A DNA stretch of 64,000 nt from Kordia antarctica (GTDB lineage Bacteria; Bacteroidota; Bacteroidia; Flavobacteriales; Flavobacteriaceae), in contig NZ_CP019288.1 in NCBI RefSeq assembly GCF_009901525.1, positions 1,612,001 to 1,676,000 on the forward strand, written 5' to 3'. Made by a program: the position numbers and the translations under genes. Positions 27,445-35,659 of the stretch are shown here, in pieces. Every line of letters starts with the position of its first letter. The first letter of the stretch is position 1. The notes beneath the pieces were generated by a model that did not search any database, had not been told where the DNA came from, and worked only from the letters and a program-made list of their open reading frames with translations.

Positions 27445-28388
27445 TATAATTGTATTAAATATTCAACAACTTTTCTTTCTAAATTATAATTGCAGTTAAA
27501 ACTTAAATCCGAAAATTGACCAATAGGGTTTACTTCCAAAAAAATAAATTCACCTTTTTCGCTTATCATAAAATCTAATGAACCTGTATTTAATCCTATT
27601 GCATTCATTAAATTACACACTTTTTCGTCCATTGATTTCGAGAGTTTAAAAGGAACTTCTCTATTAGGATTTTCGTTGTTGTAATTTCTATAATCATCTT
27701 TTGTCATAGCGTCTGACTGAGAAAATATAGCTTTAGAAAATGTTTTCCCTCCAAGAAAAAAGGTTCTGATTTCATACTTTTTTTCAATTTTCTCTTGAAA
27801 AAGTGAGATTGAAATTTCATTATCTTCTAAAACATTTTCATCGAGATTAAACGTCAAATAATTTATTTTTTGATTATCAGAAGACACGTTATTCATTGGA
27901 ACTAGAAGCTTGGTAATAACCGAAGTATTTCCAAAGTAAGCGCGCACTTTTTTTAAATCATCTGTTACAATCGTTTTTGGAATATTGAAACCTATTCTTT
28001 TAGCAATATGTAATACTTCTAATTTATTTACATTTACTTTGAACGGACTGCCTACATATCTTATATTTGTAAGCGCTAAATAATTCAAAAAAACTTCAAT
28101 AGTGACTTTTGTTCCTATATGAAACTGCTTCAGTACTTCACTATCAGTATTGGATTGATAATCATATTTTAACTTTAATCTTCCGCGTCTGAACCAAATA
28201 CTTTTAATTTCCTTAAAACTAATATTATAGTTATTAAAAGATAGTAAAGGATTATCAAAGCCTGTGCTAAAATCAGCGGAAACTACTTGGTCAATAGTAA
28301 GTACTGTAGCTTCTTTTTTGTAGTGTGCAAACCATTTTAAAGCTTCATTAGTAGGTTGGTCTAGCTTTTCGGATATAATTAGATGCAT
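27444..28388 (-). CDS. gwsG: Grasp-with-spasm ATP-grasp peptide maturase
   Basis: This 314-residue ATP-grasp ligase is of the graspetide type, forming ester or amide crosslinks between side chains in a precursor peptide. Landmarks are the N-terminal MHLIISEKLDQPTNEALKWF, SIWFRRGRLKLKY, SVITKLLVPMN (ATP-binding Lys strand), ISLFQEKIEKKYEIRTFFLG, and the metal-binding SLDFMISEKGEFIFLEVNPI with the Glu/Asn pair. The start overlaps the stop of the upstream lipoprotein gene and the stop overlaps the start of the 56-aa gene, so the whole block is a single coupled operon. Confidence 0.9.
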   Translation of the reverse strand: MHLIISEKLDQPTNEALKWFAHYKKEATVLTIDQVVSADFSTGFDNPLLSFNNYNISFKEIKSIWFRRGRLKLKYDYQSNTDSEVLKQFHIGTKVTIEVFLNYLALTNIRYVGSPFKVNVNKLEVLHIAKRIGFNIPKTIVTDDLKKVRAYFGNTSVITKLLVPMNNVSSDNQKINYLTFNLDENVLEDNEISISLFQEKIEKKYEIRTFFLGGKTFSKAIFSQSDAMTKDDYRNYNNENPNREVPFKLSKSMDEKVCNLMNAIGLNTGSLDFMISEKGEFIFLEVNPIGQFSDLSFNCNYNLERKVVEYLIQL

Positions 28389-29383
28389 TAGCGAACTATT
28401 TCATAATATAGTTTGTATTCTTTGTGTGACTCTTTTTCTTCTTTGATTCTTATAGAGTTTTCATCCCGACCGAGTTTAATAAGGAGATTTTTTGCTTGTG
28501 CTAAAAGTTTTCTACGAGTCTCAATATCATCAATAGAACTAGAAAGTTCAAAATACAATTTCGAGGAATCATTCGAGCTAACTTGCACTTTTGCAATATT
28601 AGTAAATTCCAATTGAGTCAAATCTGATTTCTCATTGATAATACCTGTTAATTCATATTCTAGAAATCGAAATGGAATAGTTTTTTTCCGTTTTGTATAA
28701 TACTCCATGTCTTCAATATGATATTTTTTTGAAAAACCAATCATTTTTTCAACACTGTTCCAATATTCTTTTCCTTTGGTAGCACTTTCGTATGCCATGA
28801 TGGTATATTTCATATATTCCTTTTCAGGAAAATGCCCTATCAAAATACCTAAATTTGAACTATTCGGGTTTCTTTTTAAATATTCAACACCAATCCATTC
28901 TCCTGTACTATCAATAATGCTTGTAAACTCTAAAAGATTTAAAGAATCTGTCTTTTTTGCTATAGAATCCCAATAAAATTTTTGCTGTTTTAGTTCTTCA
29001 GAAAAATTTGTTCCGGGAGAAAAATCTAAATCTTTATCTTGTATAAATGCACTAAATTCTTCCCTAACCGATTGATCATTATTAAAAATATTGCCTAATT
29101 TATCAGTTAGTTGATGAGAACCTTTCGTGCAAATTTCGGGATACTCAAAATCACATAAACTTCTTCCTAACCGATACAATTTCTCTTTACCATCAATGGT
29201 TTTTAGAGTTTCAAAAATAGCGATTAGTTGTTCACAATCTTCTGCACCATTTAGTACAGATACTATTTGCATATCATTCTGATACTCTTGATAGCTTGCT
29301 ATTTGAAGCGTTTCGGCTTCTTTTTCTTTTTTACAAGCAGTTAGAAATAGTATAAATACCAAGACATTTAAAAGTTTTTTCAT
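28388..29383 (-). CDS. Lipoprotein of the grasp-with-spasm operon
   Basis: This 331-residue protein has a lipoprotein signal peptide with a lipobox (VFILFLTACKKEKEAE). The body is helical and charged, with no enzyme motif recognised (TKGSHQLTDKLGNIF, NPNSSNLGILIGHFPEKEYM). It lies between the precursor gene and gwsG, coupled to gwsG by a one-base overlap. A role in exporting, anchoring or neutralising the modified peptide at the membrane is a reasonable inference from place alone. Its function remains unknown. Confidence 0.7.
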   Translation of the reverse strand: MKKLLNVLVFILFLTACKKEKEAETLQIASYQEYQNDMQIVSVLNGAEDCEQLIAIFETLKTIDGKEKLYRLGRSLCDFEYPEICTKGSHQLTDKLGNIFNNDQSVREEFSAFIQDKDLDFSPGTNFSEELKQQKFYWDSIAKKTDSLNLLEFTSIIDSTGEWIGVEYLKRNPNSSNLGILIGHFPEKEYMKYTIMAYESATKGKEYWNSVEKMIGFSKKYHIEDMEYYTKRKKTIPFRFLEYELTGIINEKSDLTQLEFTNIAKVQVSSNDSSKLYFELSSSIDDIETRRKLLAQAKNLLIKLGRDENSIRIKEEKESHKEYKLYYEIVR

Positions 29384-29453
29384 TTATTTATTTTTAAACT
29401 AGATCTTTCAATATGTTTTAGAAAGACCTAGTTTGTTCATTTATTTTTGAAAT

Positions 29454-29699
29454 CTACCAAGAATCGTAAAATGAGACTTGAGTTAATAAATCGGTTGTCA
29501 TCATTGATGAACCTACGTATGCATAATCCCCATCATTACAAGCATCTGTGTAAAAATCAGTTTGAGTATCTACTTGAGACCAAGCAGGTTTAGTTTTACA
29601 AGTTGATGAACTTGATGAAGCAGTACCACCAAACATACGGTTTTTTTGAGCATCATTGATTTCTACGTCTTTGAACTTCTCTAAACTTAATTTTTCCAT
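29454..29699 (-). CDS. Grasp-with-spasm precursor peptide
   Basis: This 81-residue peptide has a leader MEKLSLEKFKDVEINDAQKN ending in RMFGG, then a core rich in Ser, Thr, Asp and Tyr (TASSSSSTCKTKPAWSQVDT onwards). It ends in an acidic-aromatic tail, LLTQVSFYDSW. Asp side chains paired with Ser/Thr/Lys are what a graspetide ligase would join. It is the first gene of the operon whose next members are the lipoprotein, gwsG, the 56-aa protein and gwsS. The shared leader motif lies upstream at 29724-29747. Confidence 0.82.
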   Translation of the reverse strand: MEKLSLEKFKDVEINDAQKNRMFGGTASSSSSTCKTKPAWSQVDTQTDFYTDACNDGDYAYVGSSMMTTDLLTQVSFYDSW

Positions 29700-29723
29700 A
29701 ATTTATAAATAATTAAAATTTTT

Positions 29724-29747
29724 CCTACTCTATTAAAAGCTTTTCGG
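29724..29747 (-). promoter_or_regulatory. Conserved 5' leader motif, copy 3
   Basis: On the minus strand CCGAAAAGCTTTTAATAGAG and TAGG lie 25 bases before the ATG of the grasp-with-spasm precursor. The CCGAAAxxCTTTxxAxA and GTAGG parts match the leaders of the lanthipeptide-like genes at 20271 and 21061, although the modifying systems differ. Confidence 0.45.
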
Positions 29748-30101
29748 TTTCCGCTTCATTGATTGCAATCAAATATTTTGAATTTCTTAGATGATTAATC
29801 TAAAAAACGAATGATTCAATTATTGCAACTAAGGTTTAGGGAGATGTTTAGCTGTTGTATAGTATTTATATGTATTTAAAAAAGAATACCAACTACACAA
29901 ATTAAAGAAATAGATTACACATATACAAGTAATCTTCATAAGCGTAGTAAATATTGTATAAGCGTCAAGAATTCATGAAATGTTAGTACAATTCGTATAT
30001 ATAAATCATCCAAAAATAGAAAAAAATCATTAGACGACAAAATTGTCTGGTTCATTTTCAATCAATACCATTATTTTCCAAAAAATATAGTAGCGATAAT
30101 T
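29748..30101. other. Divergent intergenic region between XRE regulator and precursor
   Basis: This AT-rich gap of about 350 bases separates the minus-strand precursor operon from the plus-strand XRE regulator gene. It should hold both promoters. I see no strong palindromic operator and no additional ORF; AATATAGTAGCGATAATT immediately before the regulator ATG has no clear Shine-Dalgarno, as is common in Bacteroidota. Confidence 0.4.
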
Positions 30102-30353
30102 ATGGAAGAAGTTGATGTAGAGCAATTCATTAAAAATATAGGAAAACAAATTCGAAACTTAAGAAAGGATAGAAATATGACTCAGCTTGATTTAGGTATA
30201 GAATCAGGGATGGACGAAAGTGCAGTACAAAGAATTGAAACTGGACGCACAAGTCCAACTATTAAAACTTTATATAAGATTATGATAGGTTTAGAAATTA
30301 AATTCACAGAATTATTTGAATTCCCTCCCGAAGAAGAAAAAAAAGAAGAATAA
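30102..30353 (+). CDS. XRE-family HTH regulator
   Basis: This 83-residue regulator has a single HTH of the XRE/Cro type: IGKQIRNLRKDRNMTQLDLG, then ESGMDESAVQRIETGRTSPT and IKTLYKIMIGLEIKFTELFE. It is essentially just the DNA-binding domain with a short acidic tail (FPPEEEKKEE). It is divergent from the grasp-with-spasm operon and may regulate it, which is an inference from layout. A terminator follows. Confidence 0.88.
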   Translation: MEEVDVEQFIKNIGKQIRNLRKDRNMTQLDLGIESGMDESAVQRIETGRTSPTIKTLYKIMIGLEIKFTELFEFPPEEEKKEE

Positions 30354-30369
30354 AATATACCCACAAAAA

Positions 30370-30396
30370 AAGCCGTTTCAAATTGAAACGGCTTTC
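30370..30396. terminator. Bidirectional terminator, XRE gene / rpsA
   Basis: AGCCGTTTCA at 30371-30380 and TGAAACGGCT at 30384-30393 form a perfect 10-bp stem with flanking A and T runs. It serves the convergent XRE regulator and rpsA genes. Confidence 0.9.
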
Positions 30397-30421
30397 TTAT
30401 ATCTGATAAAATGATTGGAAA

Positions 30422-32200
30422 TTAGTTTTTCCCTTCCATTTTGTCTTTTAACTCTTGTAAAGCATCTAAGTCTCCAAGCGTAGTTTTTTCAGAAGCTGCT
30501 GATTTCTTAGCGGCTGCCTGAACGTTCTTTTGCTCTTCTTCTCTAAAGATAGCTGTATGAGAAGCTACAACTCTTTTGAATTCTTTGTTGAACTCAATTA
30601 CTTTGAACTCAGCTTTTTCACCTTTTTTCAATTTCTTTCCGTCTTCTTTTTCTAAGTGACGAGAAGGAATGAAAGCTACTACATCTTCGTTTAAAGCTAC
30701 CGTTGCACCTTTATCGTTTGTATCAGTAATTTCTGCTGTATGTAACGTACCTACACCAAATTCACCTTCATACTTATCCCAAGGATTTTCAGTAGTTTGT
30801 TTGTGACCTAAACTTAATTTACGTCCATCTACATCTAATTCTAATACAAGAACTTCTAATTTGTCACCAACAGTAACAAATTCAGATGGATGCTTCACTT
30901 TCTTAGTCCAAGATAAATCAGAGATGTAAATTAATCCATCAATACCTTCTTCTAATTCTACGAATACACCAAAGTTAGTGAAGTTACGTACCGTTCCTGT
31001 GTGTTTAGAACCTACAGGATACTTTGTAGTAATATCAGTCCATGGATCTGGCGTCATTTGTTTAATACCAAGAGACATTTTACGATCTTCTCTATCTAAA
31101 GTTAAGATTTTAGCTTCTACTTGATCTCCTACTTTTACGAAATCTTGCGCCGAACGTAAGTGTGTAGACCAAGACATTTCAGAAACGTGAATTAATCCTT
31201 CAACACCTTCTGCAACTTCAATAAATGCACCGTAATCAGCAATAACAACGACTTTTCCTTTTACTTGATCTCCGATTTTTAAGTCAGAACTCAACGCTTC
31301 CCAAGGATGAGCGCTTAATTGCTTTAATCCTAATTGGATTCTTGATTTGTTATCATCAAAGTCAAGGATTACAACATTTAATTTTTGATCTAATTCAACC
31401 ACTTCATTTGGATGATTAATTCTAGACCAAGAAAGGTCTGTAATGTGAATTAATCCATCAACTCCACCAAGATCAATAAATACACCGTAAGAAGTAATGT
31501 TTTTCACAATTCCTTCTAGTACTTGACCTTTTTCTAATTGACCAATGATTTCTTTTTTCTGTAATTCGATATCAGCTTCAATAAGAGCTTTATGCGAAAC
31601 AACAACGTTTTTGAATTCATGGTTAATTTTAACCACTTTGAATTCCATTGTTTTATTTACATACTGATCGTAATCTCTAATTGGCTTTACATCAATTTGA
31701 GATCCTGGTAAGAACGCTTCAATTCCGAATACGTCTACAATCATACCACCTTTAGTTCTGCACTTCACAAAACCGTTTACGATTTCACCATTGTCATGAG
31801 CAGTATTTACTCTTTCCCATGCTTTGATTGTTCTCGCTTTTCTGTGAGATAATACTAATTGTCCAGTTCTGTCTTCACGAATGTCAATTAATACTTCTAC
31901 TGTGTCTCCTACTTTTAAGTCAGGATTGTAACGAAATTCGTTTAAAGAAATTACACCTTCAGATTTCGCATTGATATCAATGATCGCTTCTCTGTCAGTC
32001 ATTCTTACTACAGTTCCATCTACTACAGCATCATCATCTGTATCAACGAAATTTGCCGCTACTAATTTTTCGAATTCTTCTAACTTTTCGTCTTCAACTT
32101 GGTCAATTCCTTCTTCGTAATTGTGCCAGTTAAAGTTTGCTAAAAATTCTTCAGGGTTTTTAACTTCCTGAACTTCTGGGTTTTTTGTTTCTTCAGCCAT
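30422..32200 (-). CDS. rpsA: 30S ribosomal protein S1
   Basis: This 592-residue protein has six S1/OB-fold repeats. The first two are diverged (GTVVRMTDREAIIDI and GFVKCRTKGGMIVDVFGIEA). Three are canonical (GVFIDLGGVDGLIHITDLSW, GAFIEVAEGVEGLIHVSEMS, GVFVELEEGIDGLIYISDLS). The last is degenerate (GATVALNEDVVAFIPSRHLE). S1 binds mRNA leaders on the small ribosomal subunit and is essential for most initiation. The C terminus is Lys/Ala-rich (AAAKKSAASEKTT). The gene stands alone with a long 5' gap. Confidence 0.97.
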   Translation of the reverse strand: MAEETKNPEVQEVKNPEEFLANFNWHNYEEGIDQVEDEKLEEFEKLVAANFVDTDDDAVVDGTVVRMTDREAIIDINAKSEGVISLNEFRYNPDLKVGDTVEVLIDIREDRTGQLVLSHRKARTIKAWERVNTAHDNGEIVNGFVKCRTKGGMIVDVFGIEAFLPGSQIDVKPIRDYDQYVNKTMEFKVVKINHEFKNVVVSHKALIEADIELQKKEIIGQLEKGQVLEGIVKNITSYGVFIDLGGVDGLIHITDLSWSRINHPNEVVELDQKLNVVILDFDDNKSRIQLGLKQLSAHPWEALSSDLKIGDQVKGKVVVIADYGAFIEVAEGVEGLIHVSEMSWSTHLRSAQDFVKVGDQVEAKILTLDREDRKMSLGIKQMTPDPWTDITTKYPVGSKHTGTVRNFTNFGVFVELEEGIDGLIYISDLSWTKKVKHPSEFVTVGDKLEVLVLELDVDGRKLSLGHKQTTENPWDKYEGEFGVGTLHTAEITDTNDKGATVALNEDVVAFIPSRHLEKEDGKKLKKGEKAEFKVIEFNKEFKRVVASHTAIFREEEQKNVQAAAKKSAASEKTTLGDLDALQELKDKMEGKN

Positions 32201-32501
32201 TGCTGATGTATTATTTTGTATACTGCTCTTTTTAGAGACTCTTCACATGTGAAAGGCAGTAGCTGTTATGTTTGTATAAATTTATTTTTTCCTTTTCGAT
32301 TCTCTAACATGCTAAAAAGGAGTGCAAAAATACTATTATTATTTTGATTTACAAACTTATAACATTCAATTAGAGGTGCATTTATTCAATTTAACTACAA
32401 AATATGATTTTCATCGAAAAAACAGATTGTAACACTGGCATAACATAGAATTTATTTTTTTAGTTTATCTTTATGATATTAATAATTAAAATAATAAAAG
32501 A
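32201..32501. other. Divergent leader region of rpsA and the LysM gene
   Basis: About 300 bases contain no gene. The rpsA side (32201-32330) is an untranslated leader of unknown structure with short repeats of pyrimidines. On the plus side TATCTTTA at 32466-32473, about 30 bases before the LysM ATG, resembles the Bacteroidota TAnnTTTG -7 box. I do not recognise a specific autoregulatory structure for S1. Confidence 0.4.
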
Positions 32502-32882
32502 ATGAGTGTAAAATCAAAATATCAAGGAGTTCTTGACCTTGGTGAAGCTTTAGGAATCCAGCATGGTAATGTAGAAGAAGTGAATGGAGTATTAAAAGTT
32601 TCTGGTGTTGCCGGTACGCCGCACGAAAAGAATTTAATGTGGGACAAAATTAAAGAATCTGGTGGAGAAATGCCTCAAGATATTGAAGCAGATATTAAAG
32701 TAGCCGATGATTCAGTATATCACCGTCACACAGTTTCTAGTGGAGAAACTTTAGGTAAGATTGCAAAGCAATATTATGGAAAAGCTGGAAAGTATACTGC
32801 TATTTTTGAAGCAAATACAGGTATTTTAAAGAATCCTGATGTTATTCATCCAGGACAAGAGTTGGTAATTCCAAACTTATAA
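32502..32882 (+). CDS. LysM/BON small protein (YgaU/Kbp-like)
   Basis: This 126-residue protein has an N-terminal BON-like region (NVEEVNGVLKVSGVAGTPHE, then IEADIKVADDS) and a C-terminal LysM domain, YHRHTVSSGETLGKIAKQYY, finishing NPDVIHPGQELVIPNL. There is no signal peptide. That architecture and size match YgaU/Kbp proteins, which bind potassium in enterobacteria; whether this one does is not known. It is convergent with cmk, and the two share a long inverted-repeat terminator. Confidence 0.85.
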   Translation: MSVKSKYQGVLDLGEALGIQHGNVEEVNGVLKVSGVAGTPHEKNLMWDKIKESGGEMPQDIEADIKVADDSVYHRHTVSSGETLGKIAKQYYGKAGKYTAIFEANTGILKNPDVIHPGQELVIPNL

Positions 32883-32901
32883 TAAAAAGTAATATATAAA
32901 G

Positions 32902-33038
32902 AAAAAGGCTGTCTAAAAAGTATTAGAAAGCGTCACTCTGAACTTGATTCAGAATCTCATTATGTTGATTTTCAATTATTATGGGAAACCGAATCAAGTT
33001 CGGCTTGACGAAAGTTCAACTTTTTAGACAGTCTTTTT
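32902..33038. repeat. Nested inverted repeat acting as convergent terminator
   Basis: AAAAAGGCTGTCTAAAAAGT (32902-32921) pairs with the last 20 bases at 33019-33038 in 19 of 20 positions, the exception being a G-T pair. The roughly 97-base interior holds two oppositely oriented copies of a dispersed element: GCGTCACTCTGAACTTGATT (from 32930) and CCGAATCAAGTTCGG followed by CTTGACG (32989-33010). The structure is a terminator into which, or around which, a REP-like element has grown. Confidence 0.75.
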
Positions 33039-33727
33039 TATGGATTAATTGTTCTATTGGCTAAATTTAGAATGCGCTCAAATTGTTCTTTGAGTCCCAT
33101 ATCACTATTATCAAGAGCAACAGCATCTTCTGCTTGTCGCAATGGAGAATCTTCTCGGTGCGAATCTATATAATCTCTGCTTTGCACATTTCGTAGTACA
33201 TCTTCGTACGCAACTTTATCACCTTTATCAATGAGTTCTTTGTACCGACGCATCGCTCTTTTTTCTGGCGAAGCTGTCATAAATAATTTCAATTCTGCAT
33301 CAGGAAATACGACCGTTCCAATATCTCTACCGTCCATTACAATTCCTTTGTCTTTACCCATTTTCTGTTGCTGTTTTACCAACTGATATCGAACTTCTGG
33401 AATCGCTGCCACTTTGCTCACATACTCAGAAATATGAAGTGTTCTAATTTCTTTTTCAACGTTTTCTCCATTTAAGTACATTTCGGCGAAGCCTAAACTA
33501 TCATTATATTTAAATGTTAAATTGATCGCATCTAAATCTGCTACCAAATCATTCACAGAAAAGTTTTCTGCATCAATATGACCTTTGCGAAGCGCAAATA
33601 AAGTAACTGCGCGATACATGGCGCCAGTATCGACGTATATATATTCTAATTTTTTGGCAAGTTGCTTGGCAATGGTACTTTTTCCAGTGGATGAAAAGCC
33701 ATCAATAGCTATGGTAATTTTGTTCAT
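33038..33727 (-). CDS. cmk: (d)CMP kinase
   Basis: This 229-residue nucleoside monophosphate kinase phosphorylates CMP and dCMP. Walker A is AIDGFSSTGKSTIAKQLAKK, and YVDTGAMYRAVTLFALRKGH is the CMP-binding family motif. MDGRDIGTVVFPDAELKLFM and TASPEKRAMRRYKEL complete the signature, and the lid carries RDYIDSHREDSPL. It lies 37 bases downstream of porQ on the same strand. Confidence 0.97.
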   Translation of the reverse strand: MNKITIAIDGFSSTGKSTIAKQLAKKLEYIYVDTGAMYRAVTLFALRKGHIDAENFSVNDLVADLDAINLTFKYNDSLGFAEMYLNGENVEKEIRTLHISEYVSKVAAIPEVRYQLVKQQQKMGKDKGIVMDGRDIGTVVFPDAELKLFMTASPEKRAMRRYKELIDKGDKVAYEDVLRNVQSRDYIDSHREDSPLRQAEDAVALDNSDMGLKEQFERILNLANRTINP

Positions 33728-33764
33728 GACTCAGCACTTAGTTAACGCCTAAAAGGAAGCGTGA

Positions 33765-34784
33765 TTATTGCAAGTTTATCGTAACACCAAACATACTTGT
33801 GTTGGCTGCTACTGCATAACGTGCATACGTGTAATCAAATTTTAATTTATTAATTCGAAGTCCAAATCCTGCTGTAATTCCTGAGAAATTACGTTGATCT
33901 ACAATTTTTAATTCTTCTCCTCTTCGGAAGTTGTAACCCAATCGAATATTAAATCCTTTGTCTGGAAATAACTCCATTCCCAAAATAGTATGTCTAATCA
34001 CATTTTTGAGAAACGTTACTTTTTCTTCATTCACGCCGCCTTCAATAGATTGTTCGGCACGCGCAGGATTGGCAAATGCGATATTCCATTGTTGTAAATT
34101 TTCAAGTGTTACGTGCCAACGAATTGGAACATGTTCTAGTTTTTGAGAAATTCCAAAAATTAATTCAAAAGGTAATCTTTCCTGCGCGCCAGCATAGGTT
34201 GTGAATTGTAAACCTAAGTTTCTAGCCGCTAGTGCAATATTTAATTCCAATTCTTCATTAACATACATAATTCCTAAATCAAGTGCGCCACCAAAAGAGT
34301 TGTATCGTTCTAGTTTTGAATTGATAAATTTTGCATTGGCACCAATATGAATATCTGTCCAAGGAATATTGTAAGCGTATCCTAATGATAAGGCAATTTC
34401 GTTTCCTGTAAAACTTCCTGTTTCGTTTCCGAGTTCATCATAACCATCAAACTGTCCGTAACTTACATAGGTAACGCCTGCATGAAATGTTTGCGCTCTT
34501 CTGTCCCACATATATGCATATGCCGCAGAACCATAATTTACATCGCCCAAGTAATTCACATAATTCAGTGACAATTGATTGTCCATTGTATAATTAATAC
34601 TTGCAGGATTGAATAATGCTTGATTTACATCTTTATCGTAGTTGGTAATGATCTTTCCTCCAAGAGCTGCTTGTCTTGGTGATGAAATTAAGTTTAAAAA
34701 CTGATACGTGTATTTTCCACCAATTTGTGCGGAAGCAAGCGTAGTTATAAACAAAAAAAAGTAAAAAAGGGTCTTTTTCTGCAT
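33765..34784 (-). CDS. porQ: Type IX secretion protein PorQ
   Basis: This 339-residue outer membrane beta-barrel protein has a signal peptide, MQKKTLFYFFLFITTLASAQ. The PorQ family N terminus IGGKYTYQFLNLISSPRQAA and LGGKIITNYDKDVNQALFNP follow. Many amphipathic strands come next, and the last is aromatic (ANTSMFGVTINLQ). PorQ, with PorU, PorV and PorZ, belongs to the attachment machinery of T9SS at the cell surface. Its presence agrees with the T9SS-tagged cargo encoded at 7335 and 14165. Confidence 0.9.
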   Translation of the reverse strand: MQKKTLFYFFLFITTLASAQIGGKYTYQFLNLISSPRQAALGGKIITNYDKDVNQALFNPASINYTMDNQLSLNYVNYLGDVNYGSAAYAYMWDRRAQTFHAGVTYVSYGQFDGYDELGNETGSFTGNEIALSLGYAYNIPWTDIHIGANAKFINSKLERYNSFGGALDLGIMYVNEELELNIALAARNLGLQFTTYAGAQERLPFELIFGISQKLEHVPIRWHVTLENLQQWNIAFANPARAEQSIEGGVNEEKVTFLKNVIRHTILGMELFPDKGFNIRLGYNFRRGEELKIVDQRNFSGITAGFGLRINKLKFDYTYARYAVAANTSMFGVTINLQ

Positions 34785-34985
34785 GTGTACAAAGTAACTA
34801 AAATCTTTATTTAAAACGTTTAGATATCATAAATATTTTACGCCTTATTTTAAATTTTTAAGATTTTTTTATTCTTCAGATTTTTTCCGCCGTAAAACTA
34901 CACTTTTCAGAGTCAATCCTTTACATATAGAGCATTTAAAGCACTTTTTATTTGATGATGTTTTATAAAACCGCACATAGTATCC

Positions 34986-35017
34986 TTGTTTTTAAAGGTA
35001 AAACCTACGTACATTGA
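34986..35017 (+). promoter_or_regulatory. Promoter of the first rSAM precursor
   Basis: TTG at 34986-34988 and TACATTGA at 35010-35017, 21 bases apart, match the Bacteroidota -33/-7 layout (TTG and TAnnTTTG). Both elements and the spacing are kept in the second copy. Confidence 0.5.
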
Positions 35018-35035
35018 TAAAGAATTAATTCAAAA

Positions 35036-35101
35036 ATGGAGGAACCAAAAAAGCCATTTCAAATATTAGAGTATGGATTAATCACAATTAAACTATTATG
35101 A
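35036..35101 (+). CDS. 21-codon micro-ORF coupled to the first precursor
   Basis: ATG at 35036 reads MEEPKKPFQILEYGLITIKL plus a final Leu, then TGA overlaps the precursor start as ATGA. In the second cassette the same coding sequence (MEEPEKPFQILEYG) is joined in frame to the precursor by a one-base difference. The first 14 codons are conserved, but this may simply reflect a conserved ribosome-binding region (ATGGAGGAACC). Whether it is translated is unknown. Confidence 0.3.
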   Translation: MEEPKKPFQILEYGLITIKLL

Positions 35102-35364
35102 AAAAAAAGTTTTTTTTACACAAAACTGTAGATGCTTTATCAGAAAAGCAACTTAAAGATTTAAATCAAGTATTTGGAGGTTTAGCTACGAATTCATCAG
35201 ATGCAGCAGGCATTCCAAACGATGATATTATTCACTATCCAACTGGTGGCGGCGGACCAAGATGTCCAGATGGATTTTACTGGCATTCAGGTGTACAACG
35301 TTGTATAAAGGATGGAACATATCCACATGTACCAGTTGATCACGCTCCAATGAGATTAGGATAA
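35098..35364 (+). CDS. rSAM-modified peptide precursor, copy 1
   Basis: This 88-residue precursor has a leader MKKKFFLHKTVDALSEKQLK with DLNQVFGG. A Gly/Pro-rich core follows: IPNDDIIHYPTGGGGPRCPD, then GFYWHSGVQRC and a tail with VPVDHAPM. Its twin at 35660 keeps the DDIIHYPTGGGGPRCPDG block, an aromatic (F/Y)YW triplet and both Cys. A radical SAM/SPASM enzyme follows, so the aromatic residues may be joined in three-residue cyclophanes or the Cys in other crosslinks. The modification type is inference. Confidence 0.75.
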   Translation: MKKKFFLHKTVDALSEKQLKDLNQVFGGLATNSSDAAGIPNDDIIHYPTGGGGPRCPDGFYWHSGVQRCIKDGTYPHVPVDHAPMRLG

Positions 35365-35382
35365 ACCTAATTTAATATTTAT

Positions 35383-35449
35383 CAGTTGCTCAACGATTCA
35401 CAATACGAAAGCATTGTTTAGTTTAACGCGTTGAGCAACTGTTTTTTTT
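35383..35449 (+). terminator. Terminator of precursor copy 1
   Basis: CAGTTGCTCAACG (35383-35395) and CGTTGAGCAACTG (35429-35441) form a 13-bp perfect stem, followed by eight T residues. The 33-base loop contains a second small hairpin (ACAAT/ATTGT). Confidence 0.88.
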
Positions 35450-35546
35450 ACCGCGAAACAACACATTTATCACTCAAGCCCTTATAAATAAAGAAGTTAA
35501 AGTTTATTTCTTTTAATGACGTTTTATAAAACCGCACTTAGTTTCC

Positions 35547-35578
35547 TTGCTTTTGTGGATGAAACCGACTTACATTGA
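35547..35578 (+). promoter_or_regulatory. Promoter of the second rSAM precursor
   Basis: TTG (35547-35549) and TACATTGA (35571-35578) are 21 bases apart, exactly as in copy 1, although the spacer sequence has changed. Conservation of both boxes through the duplication supports the call. Confidence 0.5.
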
Positions 35579-35659
35579 TAAAGGATTAATTCGAAAATGG
35601 AGGAACCCGAAAAGCCATTTCAAATATTAGAGTACGGACAAAAACACAATCAAACTATT

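Larger units (their letters stand above)
34960..35441. repeat. Precursor cassette duplication, copy 1
   Basis: This unit runs from GTTTTATAAAACCGCAC through promoter, short leader ORF, precursor gene and terminator. It is repeated at 35521-35992, offset by 561 bases near the start. Similarity covers non-coding as well as coding DNA, so the duplication is recent in evolutionary terms. The cores have since diverged. Confidence 0.85.
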
